In this document: positions 8,594-17,613 of the stretch, one piece after another
Position numbering within the stretch: the stretch's first letter is position 1
Layout of the letters: each line of letters starts with the position of its first letter
Assembly (NCBI RefSeq): GCF_000428845.1
Contig: NZ_AUAS01000003.1
Coordinates: forward strand, 372,001-436,000
From: Dyadobacter alkalitolerans DSM 23607
Lineage (GTDB): Bacteria; Bacteroidota; Bacteroidia; Cytophagales; Spirosomataceae
DNA: 64,000 nt
Reading direction: 5' to 3'
Position numbers and translations under genes: made by a program
The notes under the pieces: model-generated
Told to the model about the DNA's origin: nothing
What the model saw: the letters and a program-made list of their open reading frames with translations, nothing else
The model's database searches: none

Positions 8594-8683
8594 AGATGCA
8601 AGAAAAACCCGGAAAGCAGCAGTCGTCGAAAACAATGCGATCCGGGTGGTTAAATCAATTTCTCATTTTAACAATGCAAAAGT

Positions 8684-9358
8684 ATGAACACATTGCAAGA
8701 AAGTAAAGAAAATGGGCCCATCGGTTCAAATGCACAGGTAAACGCTCAAAATATTGGGGCGGCAGGTTTGAATTTTGATCAAATTGATTCACAACCGCTC
8801 ATTACCAGCACTCCATCACCATCCGATGTTGACAAATGCAAAGCAGAAATTCGTGAGCTGAAATCAAAGATGCATGACTTAGAGGTCTTTAAGCATAAAA
8901 TGGCGTGCTTCCTGGCCGAGACGGAACTGTCTGCCGACTTCAATGAATTCGTCCTTCCTGGCCACTTCGTTAACTGGGGACAAGCATATGATGAAAAATA
9001 TCGGTCAATTGAATACAAAATACTTTCAACCGGGAAGAAGGGCGCACAAGGGCTACATGCGGCGGACAAGGATTTGCTTTCACTATACAATTTCATGGCG
9101 GAATACTTGACGGACGAACCTGTTGCGAACACTGCTCAGCTCCTGAATACCATCTTAATCAATGTGTTAAGCAGAAAGGAACCGGACTTAGATAAGGATG
9201 CAATTCAAATGTGCAGGAAAACGGCTGAGCTATCATCCTTTCTCTTAAAACTTGATTTACACTTTCAGTTTGTCGAGTCAGAAATGGAACCATGGTGCAA
9301 GCGCTCAATATTTTACTCACCAGATTCTAAAACAAGGTTGCCATGGAAACAAAACTGA
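8684..9358 (+). CDS. Hypothetical protein with central coiled coil
   Basis: The 224-residue soluble product has a low-complexity, Asn/Gln-rich first 45 residues, a heptad-like coiled coil at about 50-75 (KCKAEIRELKSKMHDLEVFKHKM), and a helical C-terminal half. No family recognised. It overlaps the next gene by 16 bp, and that gene overlaps a 44-aa ORF by 14 bp, so three products are translationally coupled. The palindrome at 8569-8593 lies upstream. Confidence 0.6.
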   Translation: MNTLQESKENGPIGSNAQVNAQNIGAAGLNFDQIDSQPLITSTPSPSDVDKCKAEIRELKSKMHDLEVFKHKMACFLAETELSADFNEFVLPGHFVNWGQAYDEKYRSIEYKILSTGKKGAQGLHAADKDLLSLYNFMAEYLTDEPVANTAQLLNTILINVLSRKEPDLDKDAIQMCRKTAELSSFLLKLDLHFQFVESEMEPWCKRSIFYSPDSKTRLPWKQN

Positions 9359-9726
9359 CAAGCCGGTTAGAAGAAGATGAAGACATCACTGAGGCCGAAC
9401 TGCAAAGGATCACGAACAATTCTGAAAAGGAGCGCTTAAAATGGTACAATAATCTATCGAATCCGGCTGTAATCCATCAAAAATGGCTTCTAAGAGATTT
9501 GGACGAGGTGTTTGATAAAATAGACAGCGCTTCAATTTGTCGGACCCTCTGCGATTTCGTTGGGGCCTACACCGAAGATCTGGAAGTCCGTGAACCGAGG
9601 AAGGCTCAGTCCGATATAATGATAGCAACGGAGCTGATGGCGTTTGTGACAAAGATCAACCGGCGCTGGGAAACGATGAGGCATTTAACTAAAAACGCAA
9701 ACAACCCGGAAAATGAAAAGATCTGA
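9343..9726 (+). CDS. Hypothetical helical protein
   Basis: This 127-residue product is strongly charged and predicted helical throughout (EDEDITEAELQRITNNSEKERLKWY). It has no TM segment or recognised domain. The ATG lies inside the end of the 8684 gene and its own end overlaps the next small ORF. Tight coupling suggests a protein complex with the two neighbours. Confidence 0.6.
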   Translation: METKLTSRLEEDEDITEAELQRITNNSEKERLKWYNNLSNPAVIHQKWLLRDLDEVFDKIDSASICRTLCDFVGAYTEDLEVREPRKAQSDIMIATELMAFVTKINRRWETMRHLTKNANNPENEKI

Positions 9727-9847
9727 AATCAAAAAAGCGTCAGCCGCTGATATTGCCGAGGCGATTAAAAACAGGACTTATCAGGGTAGTTTTGAAAGCC
9801 TTATAGAATTCGTAGATAGGACACGTTTAAAGCCAATCGCTCAATAG
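9713..9847 (+). CDS. 44-residue hypothetical protein, third gene of the overlapping operon
   Basis: ATG at 9713 overlaps the preceding gene by 14 bp, and TAG at 9845-9847 lies 1 bp before a strong terminator stem. The product begins MKRSEIKKASAADIAEAIKN and is basic then acidic, probably two helices. The placement exactly between a coupled gene and a terminator is the main argument that it is real. Function unknown. Confidence 0.55.
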   Translation: MKRSEIKKASAADIAEAIKNRTYQGSFESLIEFVDRTRLKPIAQ

Positions 9848-9848
9848 A

Positions 9849-9884
9849 AAAAGGCCGTTACTTAGCAGTAAGTAACGGCCTTTT
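9849..9884. terminator. Bidirectional rho-independent terminator
   Basis: A perfect 16-bp stem (9849-9864 with 9869-9884) around the loop GCAG has a GGCCGTTACTTA core with A and T runs at its ends. It serves the plus-strand 8684-9847 operon and the convergent HTH gene, whose stop codon lies at the stem edge. Confidence 0.9.
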
Positions 9885-10164
9885 AAATAGACCCCTTCAC
9901 GTAATGTTCAGCGATGTATTTTTGAAGATCTGACCGCTTATACCTGATCATTTTTCCATCCTGAATAAAGCTTAACCTTTTCTGCTTCCGTAGATTCTCC
10001 ACTTGTCTGGTGCAAACTTTCAGATACCGCGCCGCTTCTTTGGCATCAAGAATTTCGTTGTAGATGTCTTCCTTCTGCTGGCTCATTATGAACTTCGTGA
10101 GTCGGCTCAGTTCCTGGGTGATTAGTTCGGCTTGCTTGCCGTCCATGGTTATTAATGTGCTCAT
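9883..10164 (-). CDS. HTH_17 / excisionase-type DNA-binding protein
   Basis: This 93-residue product has an N-terminal helical extension of about 35 residues followed by a MerR-like winged HTH: EILDAKEAARYLKVCTRQVENLRKQKRL, then FIQDGKMIRYKRSDLQKYI, the wing and final helix. This is the fold of phage excisionases and of Bacteroidota mobile-element regulators. It is divergent from the 10382 gene. The shared upstream region holds the palindrome TTGTTAACAA at 10242-10251, a possible binding site. A second HTH_17 protein of the element is at 22611-22910. Confidence 0.8.
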   Translation of the reverse strand: MSTLITMDGKQAELITQELSRLTKFIMSQQKEDIYNEILDAKEAARYLKVCTRQVENLRKQKRLSFIQDGKMIRYKRSDLQKYIAEHYVKGSI

Positions 10165-10381
10165 ATCGGTTGCTTTAAATTTTTGAGCATAGTTACACTA
10201 ATTTATTATTACTTGCCAAGTGTCAACTCCTTAAATAACTTTTGTTAACAACCTCATAATCCGCAAATTATATCAAATGAAATGTTTTGTGATTAGCAAT
10301 AGCACCGTTTAAGAAAAAGAGATAAAATTACTTTTTAGCGTGGCCCAAAATTGCAATCTTAGTGAAATTTTACTCCCCAAT

Positions 10382-11026
10382 ATGGAACAACCTCGGAAAC
10401 TCAACTGGTCAAAAATCATTATATACATCGCTTCCACAGTGGTGGTACTCACGTTGCTTGACAAGATGTTTGTTCATTCTTCTAATCGATCCCCCCAAGA
10501 GATCAGAGAACAAGCAGCCAGGGATTCAATTAATGACATCCGGATGCTTCCTTTGGAGGTAAAAGCAAACTCAAAGATGCTGGATAGCCTATTGCTAACG
10601 AACAATGAGTTTGACGATGCGACGAAGCGCCTTAATTTGTTAAAGTCGGTTTCTGCCATTTATTTCAAATCGCAAAATCAATCAAGAGAGCCGACTATTC
10701 GGAAGAAAGGAAAGGATTTAGGTCAAAAAATTACGCGCTTTCAAATCAAGCAGTTCCCCCAGCTGCGTAAAATGTTTGTCACTTCAAAAAAAGATATTCT
10801 TTGGGAAGAAGATATTGAAATCCAAGCGCAAGGCAGGAAAAGTGACATCCTTGTTTTGACCGGTGGGTCATTTGCTCCCAATAAAAGGAAGAAGCAGTTT
10901 ATGGAAGCGATTAACGAAACGGTACATAAATTGAGGTTTAAAAAGGTCATATTTAAATGGTATGAATATGACGTGAAAAACACAATTTACCAAATTGATT
11001 CACCGACCGACTCGGAGATAATCTAA
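10382..11026 (+). CDS. Membrane-anchored hypothetical protein
   Basis: From the ATG at 10382 the product is 214 residues with a TM anchor at about 10-30 (IIIYIASTVVVLTLLDKMFV) and a soluble remainder, helical to about 120, then a mixed alpha/beta domain ending near 205. A GTG at 10340 would add 14 residues; I prefer the ATG because it places the anchor at the N terminus, but the choice is not decided by a ribosome site. No family recognised. Confidence 0.6.
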   Translation: MEQPRKLNWSKIIIYIASTVVVLTLLDKMFVHSSNRSPQEIREQAARDSINDIRMLPLEVKANSKMLDSLLLTNNEFDDATKRLNLLKSVSAIYFKSQNQSREPTIRKKGKDLGQKITRFQIKQFPQLRKMFVTSKKDILWEEDIEIQAQGRKSDILVLTGGSFAPNKRKKQFMEAINETVHKLRFKKVIFKWYEYDVKNTIYQIDSPTDSEII

Positions 11027-11151
11027 GTTCGGCAATAAATCACAAAATATTCCATTTGAATTAAATCAAAAACGCGATTTTTTACCGACTGTGAAAAAGG
11101 TTGTTTTTATGTATTATTATTCCCTAACATTGATAAACCCATAATTTGAAA

Positions 11152-11538
11152 ATGAAACAGCTTATCCTCACTTTCGTATTCCTTTCAATTTCCCTGGCTT
11201 CGAGTGCGCAGTCGGTAAACGATGTCCTGATCAGGGATATTGATGTCGAGTATGTTCAGATTATCGGAACAAAGAAGTTGTTGTCCAAGCAGGTATATAT
11301 TGAAATAGATTTCGGACAAAGAAATCGGATATTCAGCAACAAAGACACTTACGTAAAAGATGAGAACGGGAAACAATTGGTTCTCAACTCTATGATTGAC
11401 GCTTTGAATTTCATGGTCGCCAATGGATATGAGTTCGTTCAGGCATACGCCTTTGCCGTGGACAACGGACAAACGGTTTATCACTACCTTTTAAGAAAAA
11501 TGGAAAATCAAAAGGACTTGCCACTTTCTCCAAAATAA
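11152..11538 (+). CDS. Secreted hypothetical protein
   Basis: The 128-residue product has a clean signal peptide (MKQLILTFVFLSISLASSAQ, cleavage after SAQ about residue 20). The mature part starts SVNDVLIRDIDVEY and is a small alpha/beta domain including GYEFVQAYAF near residue 100. A TTG at 11146 would add only two residues; the ATG at 11152 is used. Similar short periplasmic proteins are common in Bacteroidota. It is likely a moron gene in the phage module. Function unknown. Confidence 0.65.
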   Translation: MKQLILTFVFLSISLASSAQSVNDVLIRDIDVEYVQIIGTKKLLSKQVYIEIDFGQRNRIFSNKDTYVKDENGKQLVLNSMIDALNFMVANGYEFVQAYAFAVDNGQTVYHYLLRKMENQKDLPLSPK

Positions 11539-11545
11539 CGAATAG

Positions 11546-14500
11546 CTAGTACGGCAATTCTCTTACAATCGTCCCATTTGGCGAAACCTCCGCATACTTG
11601 TTAGGGCCGACATTGACTAGTTGAACCTTTGGTATACGCTCGTTACTGGCTTTAATTTCCGCCAGCTCCGCGCGAATTGCTTTCAACTCATTCAAGCTAG
11701 TGTCGTCTTTTTTTGCAACCCCAGATTGATATGTCTGCATGAATGCAACCGCCTCCTTTCTTTCATCCTCGGCGCGGGAAACTCCGGTGCCGTCCAAAAC
11801 ATTGGTTAAGAGATAATCCAAAATGCCTGGTTGATTGTCCTTATTGATGGCTTCAATTAGATCATAGTACTTTTGGGTTGATTTCCTGTTTGTAACATAT
11901 TCTCCCTTTTCAGCTTCAATCAATGTTCCGCCATCACGGTGTCTGCGTCCGCCCACTTCTCCACCAAATTCGTATTCTTCCGGTTGCTGTTGATTAACTA
12001 ATTGAAACGCTTTCACTTTCGCAAATCCGAAAGCAGCAAACATTGCAGCCACGGCCCCCGCAGCTAATGCGACTCCCCACGGTCCCGTCCCAGCGAGGGT
12101 GGCAAAGATCTTAGCACTTGCTGTTGCCAAGGAACTTAATTGAGTTGCCGATTCTATTATCATTTGAGCTTTTTGCGTCCTTTTTTGATCGTCTAATGCG
12201 CGCTTACGCGTTTGCTTAAGCTCCTCCAGTTCTTTTTGACGCAAATCTAAATTATTTGCCAACCCTTGTTTGTTCAGATCAAGCTCGGCTTCCACCTGCT
12301 GTTTCTTTTTATCTATCTCATTATCTATTCGTTGAATACGCTGCTGAGAAAGCTGGTTAAGTGTGTTATAAAGGTCAGTCATTGATTGCTTAATGGACTG
12401 GGCTGCATACTGAGCAAATTCTATTGCTGCCTCGGACTGCTCCTTATCCAGCCCAATTTTGTCCAAAAATTTTTCAAATAACGTTGTCTTCTTTTCTTTT
12501 TTTGACAAATCTTCTTGAGCTGCATCAATTTGTGCCAGTGCCAAATACAATCCTGCTAACCTTGCCTTAGCTTCGGGATCGGATGACGCCTCAATGATCT
12601 TGATTCTCTCTTTAATATGACTCCTTTCCACCTCTAACAGCTGTTGACGAGCTTTTATTTCAAGCGACATTCGACCGTCGATTTGCGCTCGAATGACAGC
12701 AAGTTCAGCTGTTTGCATTTCTTGGTTAGCTCGGTTGTCCAATTTGGATAACTTGTGCTCCATATCAATCTTTTCAAGCTCCTTAGCTTTCTGTTTTTCT
12801 AGCTTCGTTATATCAATCCCAGACTGCTTAGCTAGCTTAAAAAGCTGCTCGTATTTATACTCCGTTTCCTGCAGCTGTTTTTGGTATTCTGTCGAGATGA
12901 TGCCAGTTATTGACCGCTCATTATCTGATATAAATTTGGCCCGCTCCCTATACTCCTCTTCATTGATGAGGTCGCGTTGAAAGTTAAATGGAGCCTTCTC
13001 CTGCTCATTTAATGAAACCGATTTGTCCGGAATTATTCGATTGTCTTTATCAAACTGGCCCTTTCTGGCGCCGGCAAGTATTTGTTTTAATTTCAGAATT
13101 GCCTTTTCCTCCAAGTCAATTTCTTGAAGCTGAAGTTTTTTCTTCTCCTCCAGGTATTTCAGAAAGTCGTCCTTAAATGCTTCGACTTTTTCCTTCCCGT
13201 AGTCTTTCTCAAGTTTCAACAGCGCATCCTGCAAGTCTTTTTCAGCTTTTAAAAGTGCTGTCCTTTGGGCCTTTGCTGCTGCAAGCGCCTCTCTATCTTC
13301 CGGGATAAGTTTGGTTGCATTAGATGTCAGCTCAGCGGTGCTCTTCTTGCCAACATTTGCCTGCAACCGCGCCTCTTCTTCCAGGATTTTTTTTCTGTTA
13401 GCATCAAATGCTTCCTTCGACTTTGAAAAGTTGCGATTAGCAATTGAAAGGCTTCTTGTCATTGCCAAGTCGCCCAGGTATTCAAACCCAGCAATCAAAA
13501 GCATTGCGTCATTTTTTAAGTGCTCCCACCCCACCCCTATCCAGACTCCAAAAGACTCGGCCCAGTCTAAAACATTGTTTTTACTTATGATCAACAGTTT
13601 ATTCAATCGCTCAAACGCCGGATAAGCTTTGTTGTCAACTGTTATTGATGCGTCGTCGATTGATTTTTCCGCGTCAACGAAGCCTTTCGCCAACCGGTCC
13701 ATAAAATCAAATCGGCCAGCACCAGCAGATAGGCTATTTTCAGTTAGGTCAATTTGTTTAACGATCCGTTCAAGCGCAGCAACCGATTCACCAGATCCCT
13801 TTTTAAACTCTGTCGTTACCCCGCGAAATGACAACTGCACCTTGTTACCTTGAACTTGCGCCTGAACACCCAGCTTCGCCAAGGCGTCTGTTTGTCCTTT
13901 ATCTGCTGAGACAATAGCTTCTGAAAATTGAACGAAATCCGCCTTTAATTCTTTGGCTAATATGCCGAGGCTGATAAGTTGAGCTTTTGTCGGTTTGATA
14001 CCGCTTGATGAGAGCAATCCAAAGGAAGCTGTAGTTTGCCTCAATGTAACATCAAGGTCACTCGCAATTTGATCAAGCACGTCCATGTTATCAGTAACGT
14101 CCTTCTGATTGCCAGAAATAGCTAGAAGGCTGTCGTTCATCCTTAAATAGCCCTCCCTCATTCTATATATCGCGACAGTCCCAGCTACAACAGCGGCTCC
14201 TAAAAGGCCTGCGAAACGAGTTGCACTGGTCATCACCTGGCTAAGAATTTTGCCAGACGTACCTGCGTTGGTAGTCATTTCTTTAAACTTGCCGGTAAGG
14301 CTTTGGATCATCCCACGAACGCTCCCAGCTTTTACCTCGGTTTGCCCAAGCGACTCGTTTACCTTTCTCAGCTTCTCCTGAACCGCTTCCAGCTCCTTTT
14401 TAAGCTCATCATGTTTTCCGGCCGCGTTTACTTCGTCGAGCTTTTTAACAAACTTCCCCTGTTCAGCGGTTAGCTGTTTAATTTGTTCACGATATGCTGC

Positions 14501-14710
14501 GAGCGTTGCTTCCATTTCCACCATGTGTTTGGTGTTAACTGAGAGCTCTTTATCCAGGTCTGCCGCGCCCTGGGCCGCGAGCTTGAAAGGGTCTGACCTG
14601 GACATGCGTATAATGGCTTCCTCGTGCTTTTCAAAGCGAGAATCTATGGCGTCGAGGGCTTTTAAGACTTCGCTGACATCAAGTTGGTAAGTTGTATTGA
14701 TTTCTGACAT
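11546..14710 (-). CDS. Phage tail tape measure protein
   Basis: This 1054-residue product has the tape measure layout: a long N-terminal coiled coil (residues 40-130), hydrophobic stretches near 165-185 (FAGLLGAAVVAGTVAIY) and near 880-915 (GPWGVALAAGAVAAMFAAFGFAKV), extensive charged coiled coils between about 470 and 850, and a C-terminal domain with the Bacteroidota motif EAEKGEYVTNRKSTQKY. In phages it sets tail length and helps DNA ejection. It lies downstream of the terminase genes on the same strand, with one small gene between. Tube, sheath and chaperone genes normally next to it are missing. Confidence 0.9.
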   Translation of the reverse strand: MSEINTTYQLDVSEVLKALDAIDSRFEKHEEAIIRMSRSDPFKLAAQGAADLDKELSVNTKHMVEMEATLAAYREQIKQLTAEQGKFVKKLDEVNAAGKHDELKKELEAVQEKLRKVNESLGQTEVKAGSVRGMIQSLTGKFKEMTTNAGTSGKILSQVMTSATRFAGLLGAAVVAGTVAIYRMREGYLRMNDSLLAISGNQKDVTDNMDVLDQIASDLDVTLRQTTASFGLLSSSGIKPTKAQLISLGILAKELKADFVQFSEAIVSADKGQTDALAKLGVQAQVQGNKVQLSFRGVTTEFKKGSGESVAALERIVKQIDLTENSLSAGAGRFDFMDRLAKGFVDAEKSIDDASITVDNKAYPAFERLNKLLIISKNNVLDWAESFGVWIGVGWEHLKNDAMLLIAGFEYLGDLAMTRSLSIANRNFSKSKEAFDANRKKILEEEARLQANVGKKSTAELTSNATKLIPEDREALAAAKAQRTALLKAEKDLQDALLKLEKDYGKEKVEAFKDDFLKYLEEKKKLQLQEIDLEEKAILKLKQILAGARKGQFDKDNRIIPDKSVSLNEQEKAPFNFQRDLINEEEYRERAKFISDNERSITGIISTEYQKQLQETEYKYEQLFKLAKQSGIDITKLEKQKAKELEKIDMEHKLSKLDNRANQEMQTAELAVIRAQIDGRMSLEIKARQQLLEVERSHIKERIKIIEASSDPEAKARLAGLYLALAQIDAAQEDLSKKEKKTTLFEKFLDKIGLDKEQSEAAIEFAQYAAQSIKQSMTDLYNTLNQLSQQRIQRIDNEIDKKKQQVEAELDLNKQGLANNLDLRQKELEELKQTRKRALDDQKRTQKAQMIIESATQLSSLATASAKIFATLAGTGPWGVALAAGAVAAMFAAFGFAKVKAFQLVNQQQPEEYEFGGEVGGRRHRDGGTLIEAEKGEYVTNRKSTQKYYDLIEAINKDNQPGILDYLLTNVLDGTGVSRAEDERKEAVAFMQTYQSGVAKKDDTSLNELKAIRAELAEIKASNERIPKVQLVNVGPNKYAEVSPNGTIVRELPY

Positions 14711-14795
14711 GGCTAATATTATTTTTCGCTATTTTATTATGTGTGCGGTGGTCTTTTCGCAATTGTTCCAACAAACTCCTCTTGCAGCAACCGGT

Positions 14796-15185
14796 TTATA
14801 TTTCGGAATCATTGGTTGCCATTCCACCGATATTCAAATCACCTAAATTGATCGTCACGATATCTTCATGGATGAGAGGAAGAGTCGGATTAGATTGTCT
14901 CAGCTCTGCGTAACTTAACACTTTAAAATGCTCATCGTGATCAAGAGTATCGTCTAATGGCGCAGTCCATATTAGTTCTCCCGCATCATTGAACACTTGT
15001 TCGCCAGGTTTGAACATATGCGGCCGTAAGCAAGTCTTTTCTCCAGTGTCCGGATCAATAAATGTCCAAAAATCGGGTTCCTCGTCGGATGGCAGATTTG
15101 CGAGTTGGGCATTTGATTCCCGTAATGACTCTTCCGGATCGGCTTGGGGTAAGCTGTTTGGCTTTGATTCAAGCGAATTTTTCAT
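14796..15185 (-). CDS. Hypothetical protein of the phage module
   Basis: The 129-residue acidic product is Ser/Asn/Asp-rich at the N terminus (residues 1-35), then contains DFWTFIDPDTGEKTCLRPHMFKPGEQV, which reads as a small beta domain. It lies between the terminase large subunit (17 bp away) and the tape measure gene, the place where portal and capsid genes would start in a complete phage. No family recognised. Confidence 0.65.
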   Translation of the reverse strand: MKNSLESKPNSLPQADPEESLRESNAQLANLPSDEEPDFWTFIDPDTGEKTCLRPHMFKPGEQVFNDAGELIWTAPLDDTLDHDEHFKVLSYAELRQSNPTLPLIHEDIVTINLGDLNIGGMATNDSEI

Positions 15186-15202
15186 GGCGGTAATTTTTAG
15201 AT

Positions 15203-16594
15203 TTAATAAGAAACTCGATGGTAATTATTCTCATACAATTGCGAAAAAACAGACAGCAGTCCATATTTTCCGGCGTCAACACAGTGTCCATTTCGCTCAT
15301 AAGACACTTTTGTTTTTGGGTCCACAGTTTTTTCTTTGAGAAATCCACCAGTTGGACTTTCAATCGTTTCCTGAAGGTCTTTAATGAATTTTGGACACCT
15401 CACTTCGTCAATCCATATCTCAGCTGGTTGATACCCAGCAAATATGTCATTCAGAAACTGCCTAAGGAACTCATTGAAAAACTGCTTTTTGTAAACACGG
15501 TCAGATCCTGAATGTAAGTAAGGTTCAAGGGTCCGCCGAACTGAATTGAATGCCTTGCGATCACCAAATCCTGGTATTCTGTTTTCACCAGAAGCATCAC
15601 CACAATAGCTTACTGGCGCTGGCCCGTAAACTGCTGGATACTTCTTAATCCATTCTTGACAGACGGCCTCAGCTGTGTTGCGTGGATGAGGCAGGCAAAA
15701 TTCATCGTAGAACCGAACTACATATCCCTGGTGACCATTGATTACTTTTGGTTCCAACTGAAAGCATAAAAGCGTCATATAAGGCCAAACATTGAAGTCA
15801 AACGTAAGGAATGACGGGATGCCAGGTAGATAAGGAACCGAGCGTACATGCTGGGTATAATTAAAATTATATATCCATTCATGCCCGTTTGACTCGACAT
15901 ATTCCCAATCACCATCCACAAAACGCTGGTAATTAATTGCAGTCATATTTGTTTTTAGAGATGTCAAATATGACTTAGGGACAAATGGATTGTCTGTCAC
16001 TTTTGCTTGTATGTAGCGCCACGTTTCCGGTAACGTACCTTCAATGAACCGATCATAGATGCGAGTCTTAACCCAATTCTTTGTTGGATTGCATGTGCCT
16101 AGCACCAGTGGCCGAGGTTTGTGACCAAAGCTGTTCGCCTCAGCATTTAACCAGGATCCAGCCCTTTCAAAGCATTTATCTAATGTCTGTTCCTGGAACT
16201 CCGAAAGCTCATCCAATCCGAAGCCATTTACCTCCAAGCCGTGAAAACGGGTCATATCCTTATCCTGGGTAAAACTTTCAGGGAATAGCTGAACTACTGA
16301 GCCATTATCAAACGTGTATGTTAAATCTGCTTTATTCCGAGAAACGATCCGGCTCTTATACCGGTCTTGCGAATAGATATAGTTTACTGAAGGCACTAAG
16401 TTATTGGTGATTTTGGGACGGTCAGCCCGCATGATTGCCCAACGGCTGTTTGGATAAATCATCGCAAGCTCAGCAAACACTATTGCCAGCCAGATCGTTT
16501 TCGCACCGCGGATAGCTCCGCCATAAAGTAGGAAGCTCACATCTGTTGATGACAGCACCTCAATTGCCTCGAGTTGTTTATTCGTGAGCTGCAC
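15203..16594 (-). CDS. Phage terminase large subunit
   Basis: This 463-residue packaging motor has a Walker A-like GGAIRGAKT (25-33), a Walker B with catalytic Glu in GFGLDELSE (D128, E129), a GTCNP coupling-type motif near 175, and a C-terminal RNase H-like nuclease domain with acidic positions in TFDFN (about 265), CGDASG (about 330) and the final HCVDAGKY. Length and domain order are normal and no frameshift is visible, so it looks functional. Its start overlaps the terminase small subunit gene by 17 bp. Confidence 0.92.
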   Translation of the reverse strand: MQLTNKQLEAIEVLSSTDVSFLLYGGAIRGAKTIWLAIVFAELAMIYPNSRWAIMRADRPKITNNLVPSVNYIYSQDRYKSRIVSRNKADLTYTFDNGSVVQLFPESFTQDKDMTRFHGLEVNGFGLDELSEFQEQTLDKCFERAGSWLNAEANSFGHKPRPLVLGTCNPTKNWVKTRIYDRFIEGTLPETWRYIQAKVTDNPFVPKSYLTSLKTNMTAINYQRFVDGDWEYVESNGHEWIYNFNYTQHVRSVPYLPGIPSFLTFDFNVWPYMTLLCFQLEPKVINGHQGYVVRFYDEFCLPHPRNTAEAVCQEWIKKYPAVYGPAPVSYCGDASGENRIPGFGDRKAFNSVRRTLEPYLHSGSDRVYKKQFFNEFLRQFLNDIFAGYQPAEIWIDEVRCPKFIKDLQETIESPTGGFLKEKTVDPKTKVSYERNGHCVDAGKYGLLSVFSQLYENNYHRVSY

Positions 16595-17135
16595 CGATTT
16601 CTAATGTTTTGATTTGATTTGTAATTGGGTCAATCACTGTAAAAGGCGTTGATCGGCTTTGCCCTGCATTATTTGGGGTGTCTGGCGCTTTCGGATTGTC
16701 TCCTGCTCGTTCCCGCCAATTCCTGGTTCTGTTGCTTAGCCAGATCGCAGCGGCTTTTGTGTCGGGCGGGTAACGGGCGATTGTTTCTTCTTTCACCACC
16801 TTCTCGCTGTCCTTTCCATCCTTCACCACAAAGAACTTCGTTTCCGGATGCTCATAACCTGTGGCTCTTTCAAACATTCCCCGGGCTACCTTTGCATCTG
16901 CTCTCCGCTTCCCGCGTGTGAGTGAGTCCCAAAATTCTTCGTGTTCTTTTTTCCACCTGTTAAGTGTTGACTTAGAAATTCCAAAATCCTCAGAAATTTC
17001 CTTGTCCGTCGAACCCAACAAACAAAGCTCATAAACCTCATTTGGATGGAAATTCGGGTCGTATTCAGGGATTCTTCCTGTGCTCTTTCCTTTTGCGAAA
17101 CTATTTCCCTTTGGCGCCGGCATTTCATTGTGCAT
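16578..17135 (-). CDS. Terminase small subunit-like protein, copy 2
   Basis: The 185-residue product has an HTH at about 35-60 (TDKEISEDFGISKSTLNRWKKEH) followed by the EEFWDSLTRGKRRADAKVARGMFERATGYEHPE region and KAAAIWLSNRTRNWRE, a signature of Bacteroidota-type terminase small subunits that recognise the pac/cos site. It overlaps TerL downstream by 17 bp and the paralogous upstream gene by 11 bp. The two tandem copies share organisation (HTH, EEF..S..RGK..AD.KVA, W.RNR) but are divergent. Confidence 0.85.
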   Translation of the reverse strand: MHNEMPAPKGNSFAKGKSTGRIPEYDPNFHPNEVYELCLLGSTDKEISEDFGISKSTLNRWKKEHEEFWDSLTRGKRRADAKVARGMFERATGYEHPETKFFVVKDGKDSEKVVKEETIARYPPDTKAAAIWLSNRTRNWRERAGDNPKAPDTPNNAGQSRSTPFTVIDPITNQIKTLEIGAAHE

Positions 17136-17613
17136 TTACTATTTCGGTTTCCGCGGCAATATTCCTTGGCCTCTTCACTATCTCGTCAATGTCAATGTGA
17201 TTTCTTTGCTGACTAAAAAAATCGGTTCGATTCCTTAACCAGATTTCACAAGCCCTGACATCTCCGGGAATGTGACGGACTGTATCAACTGTACGTAGCT
17301 CCCGCTTGTTGATATCAATTTGGATTTCGAAAGTCGCCTTTTCAATTTGATCATAGCCCATGGCTCTTTTGAAAAGACTATGAGCAACTTTTGAATCCGC
17401 AATTGTCTTCCCCCTTCGGACAGAATTTGCAAATTCCTCATCCTGAGTCTTCCAAAAATTGATAGTTTGCTCACTTACATCAAAGACAAAGCCTAGCTCG
17501 GCATCAGTAATTCCCAGACAACACAGCTTGAATGCTAATATTGAGTGATAGTTTCGCTCATACTCACCAGGCCTTCCCCTTTTGCGTTGCAATTGCTTAT
17601 TTGTTTTGTCCAT
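17125..17613 (-). CDS. Terminase small subunit-like protein, copy 1
   Basis: The 162-residue product is a divergent paralogue of the following gene: a basic start, an HTH at about 34-58 (ITDAELGFVFDVSEQTINFWKTQ), EEFANSVRRGKTIADSKVAHSLFKRAMGYD and a C-terminal CEIWLRNRTDFFSQQ. It is the first gene of the minus-strand packaging operon. Overlapping hairpins lie 50-80 bp upstream (see 17614-17996). Two terminase small subunits in tandem is unusual; one may bind a helper phage site or act as a regulator (inference). Confidence 0.8.
   Translation of the reverse strand: MDKTNKQLQRKRGRPGEYERNYHSILAFKLCCLGITDAELGFVFDVSEQTINFWKTQDEEFANSVRRGKTIADSKVAHSLFKRAMGYDQIEKATFEIQIDINKRELRTVDTVRHIPGDVRACEIWLRNRTDFFSQQRNHIDIDEIVKRPRNIAAETEIVNAQ

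Noticed and set aside
8596-8706. 36-codon plus-strand frame right after the palindrome
   Set aside because: It overlaps the start of the 8684 gene out of frame, and the peptide has no recognisable features; likely chance.
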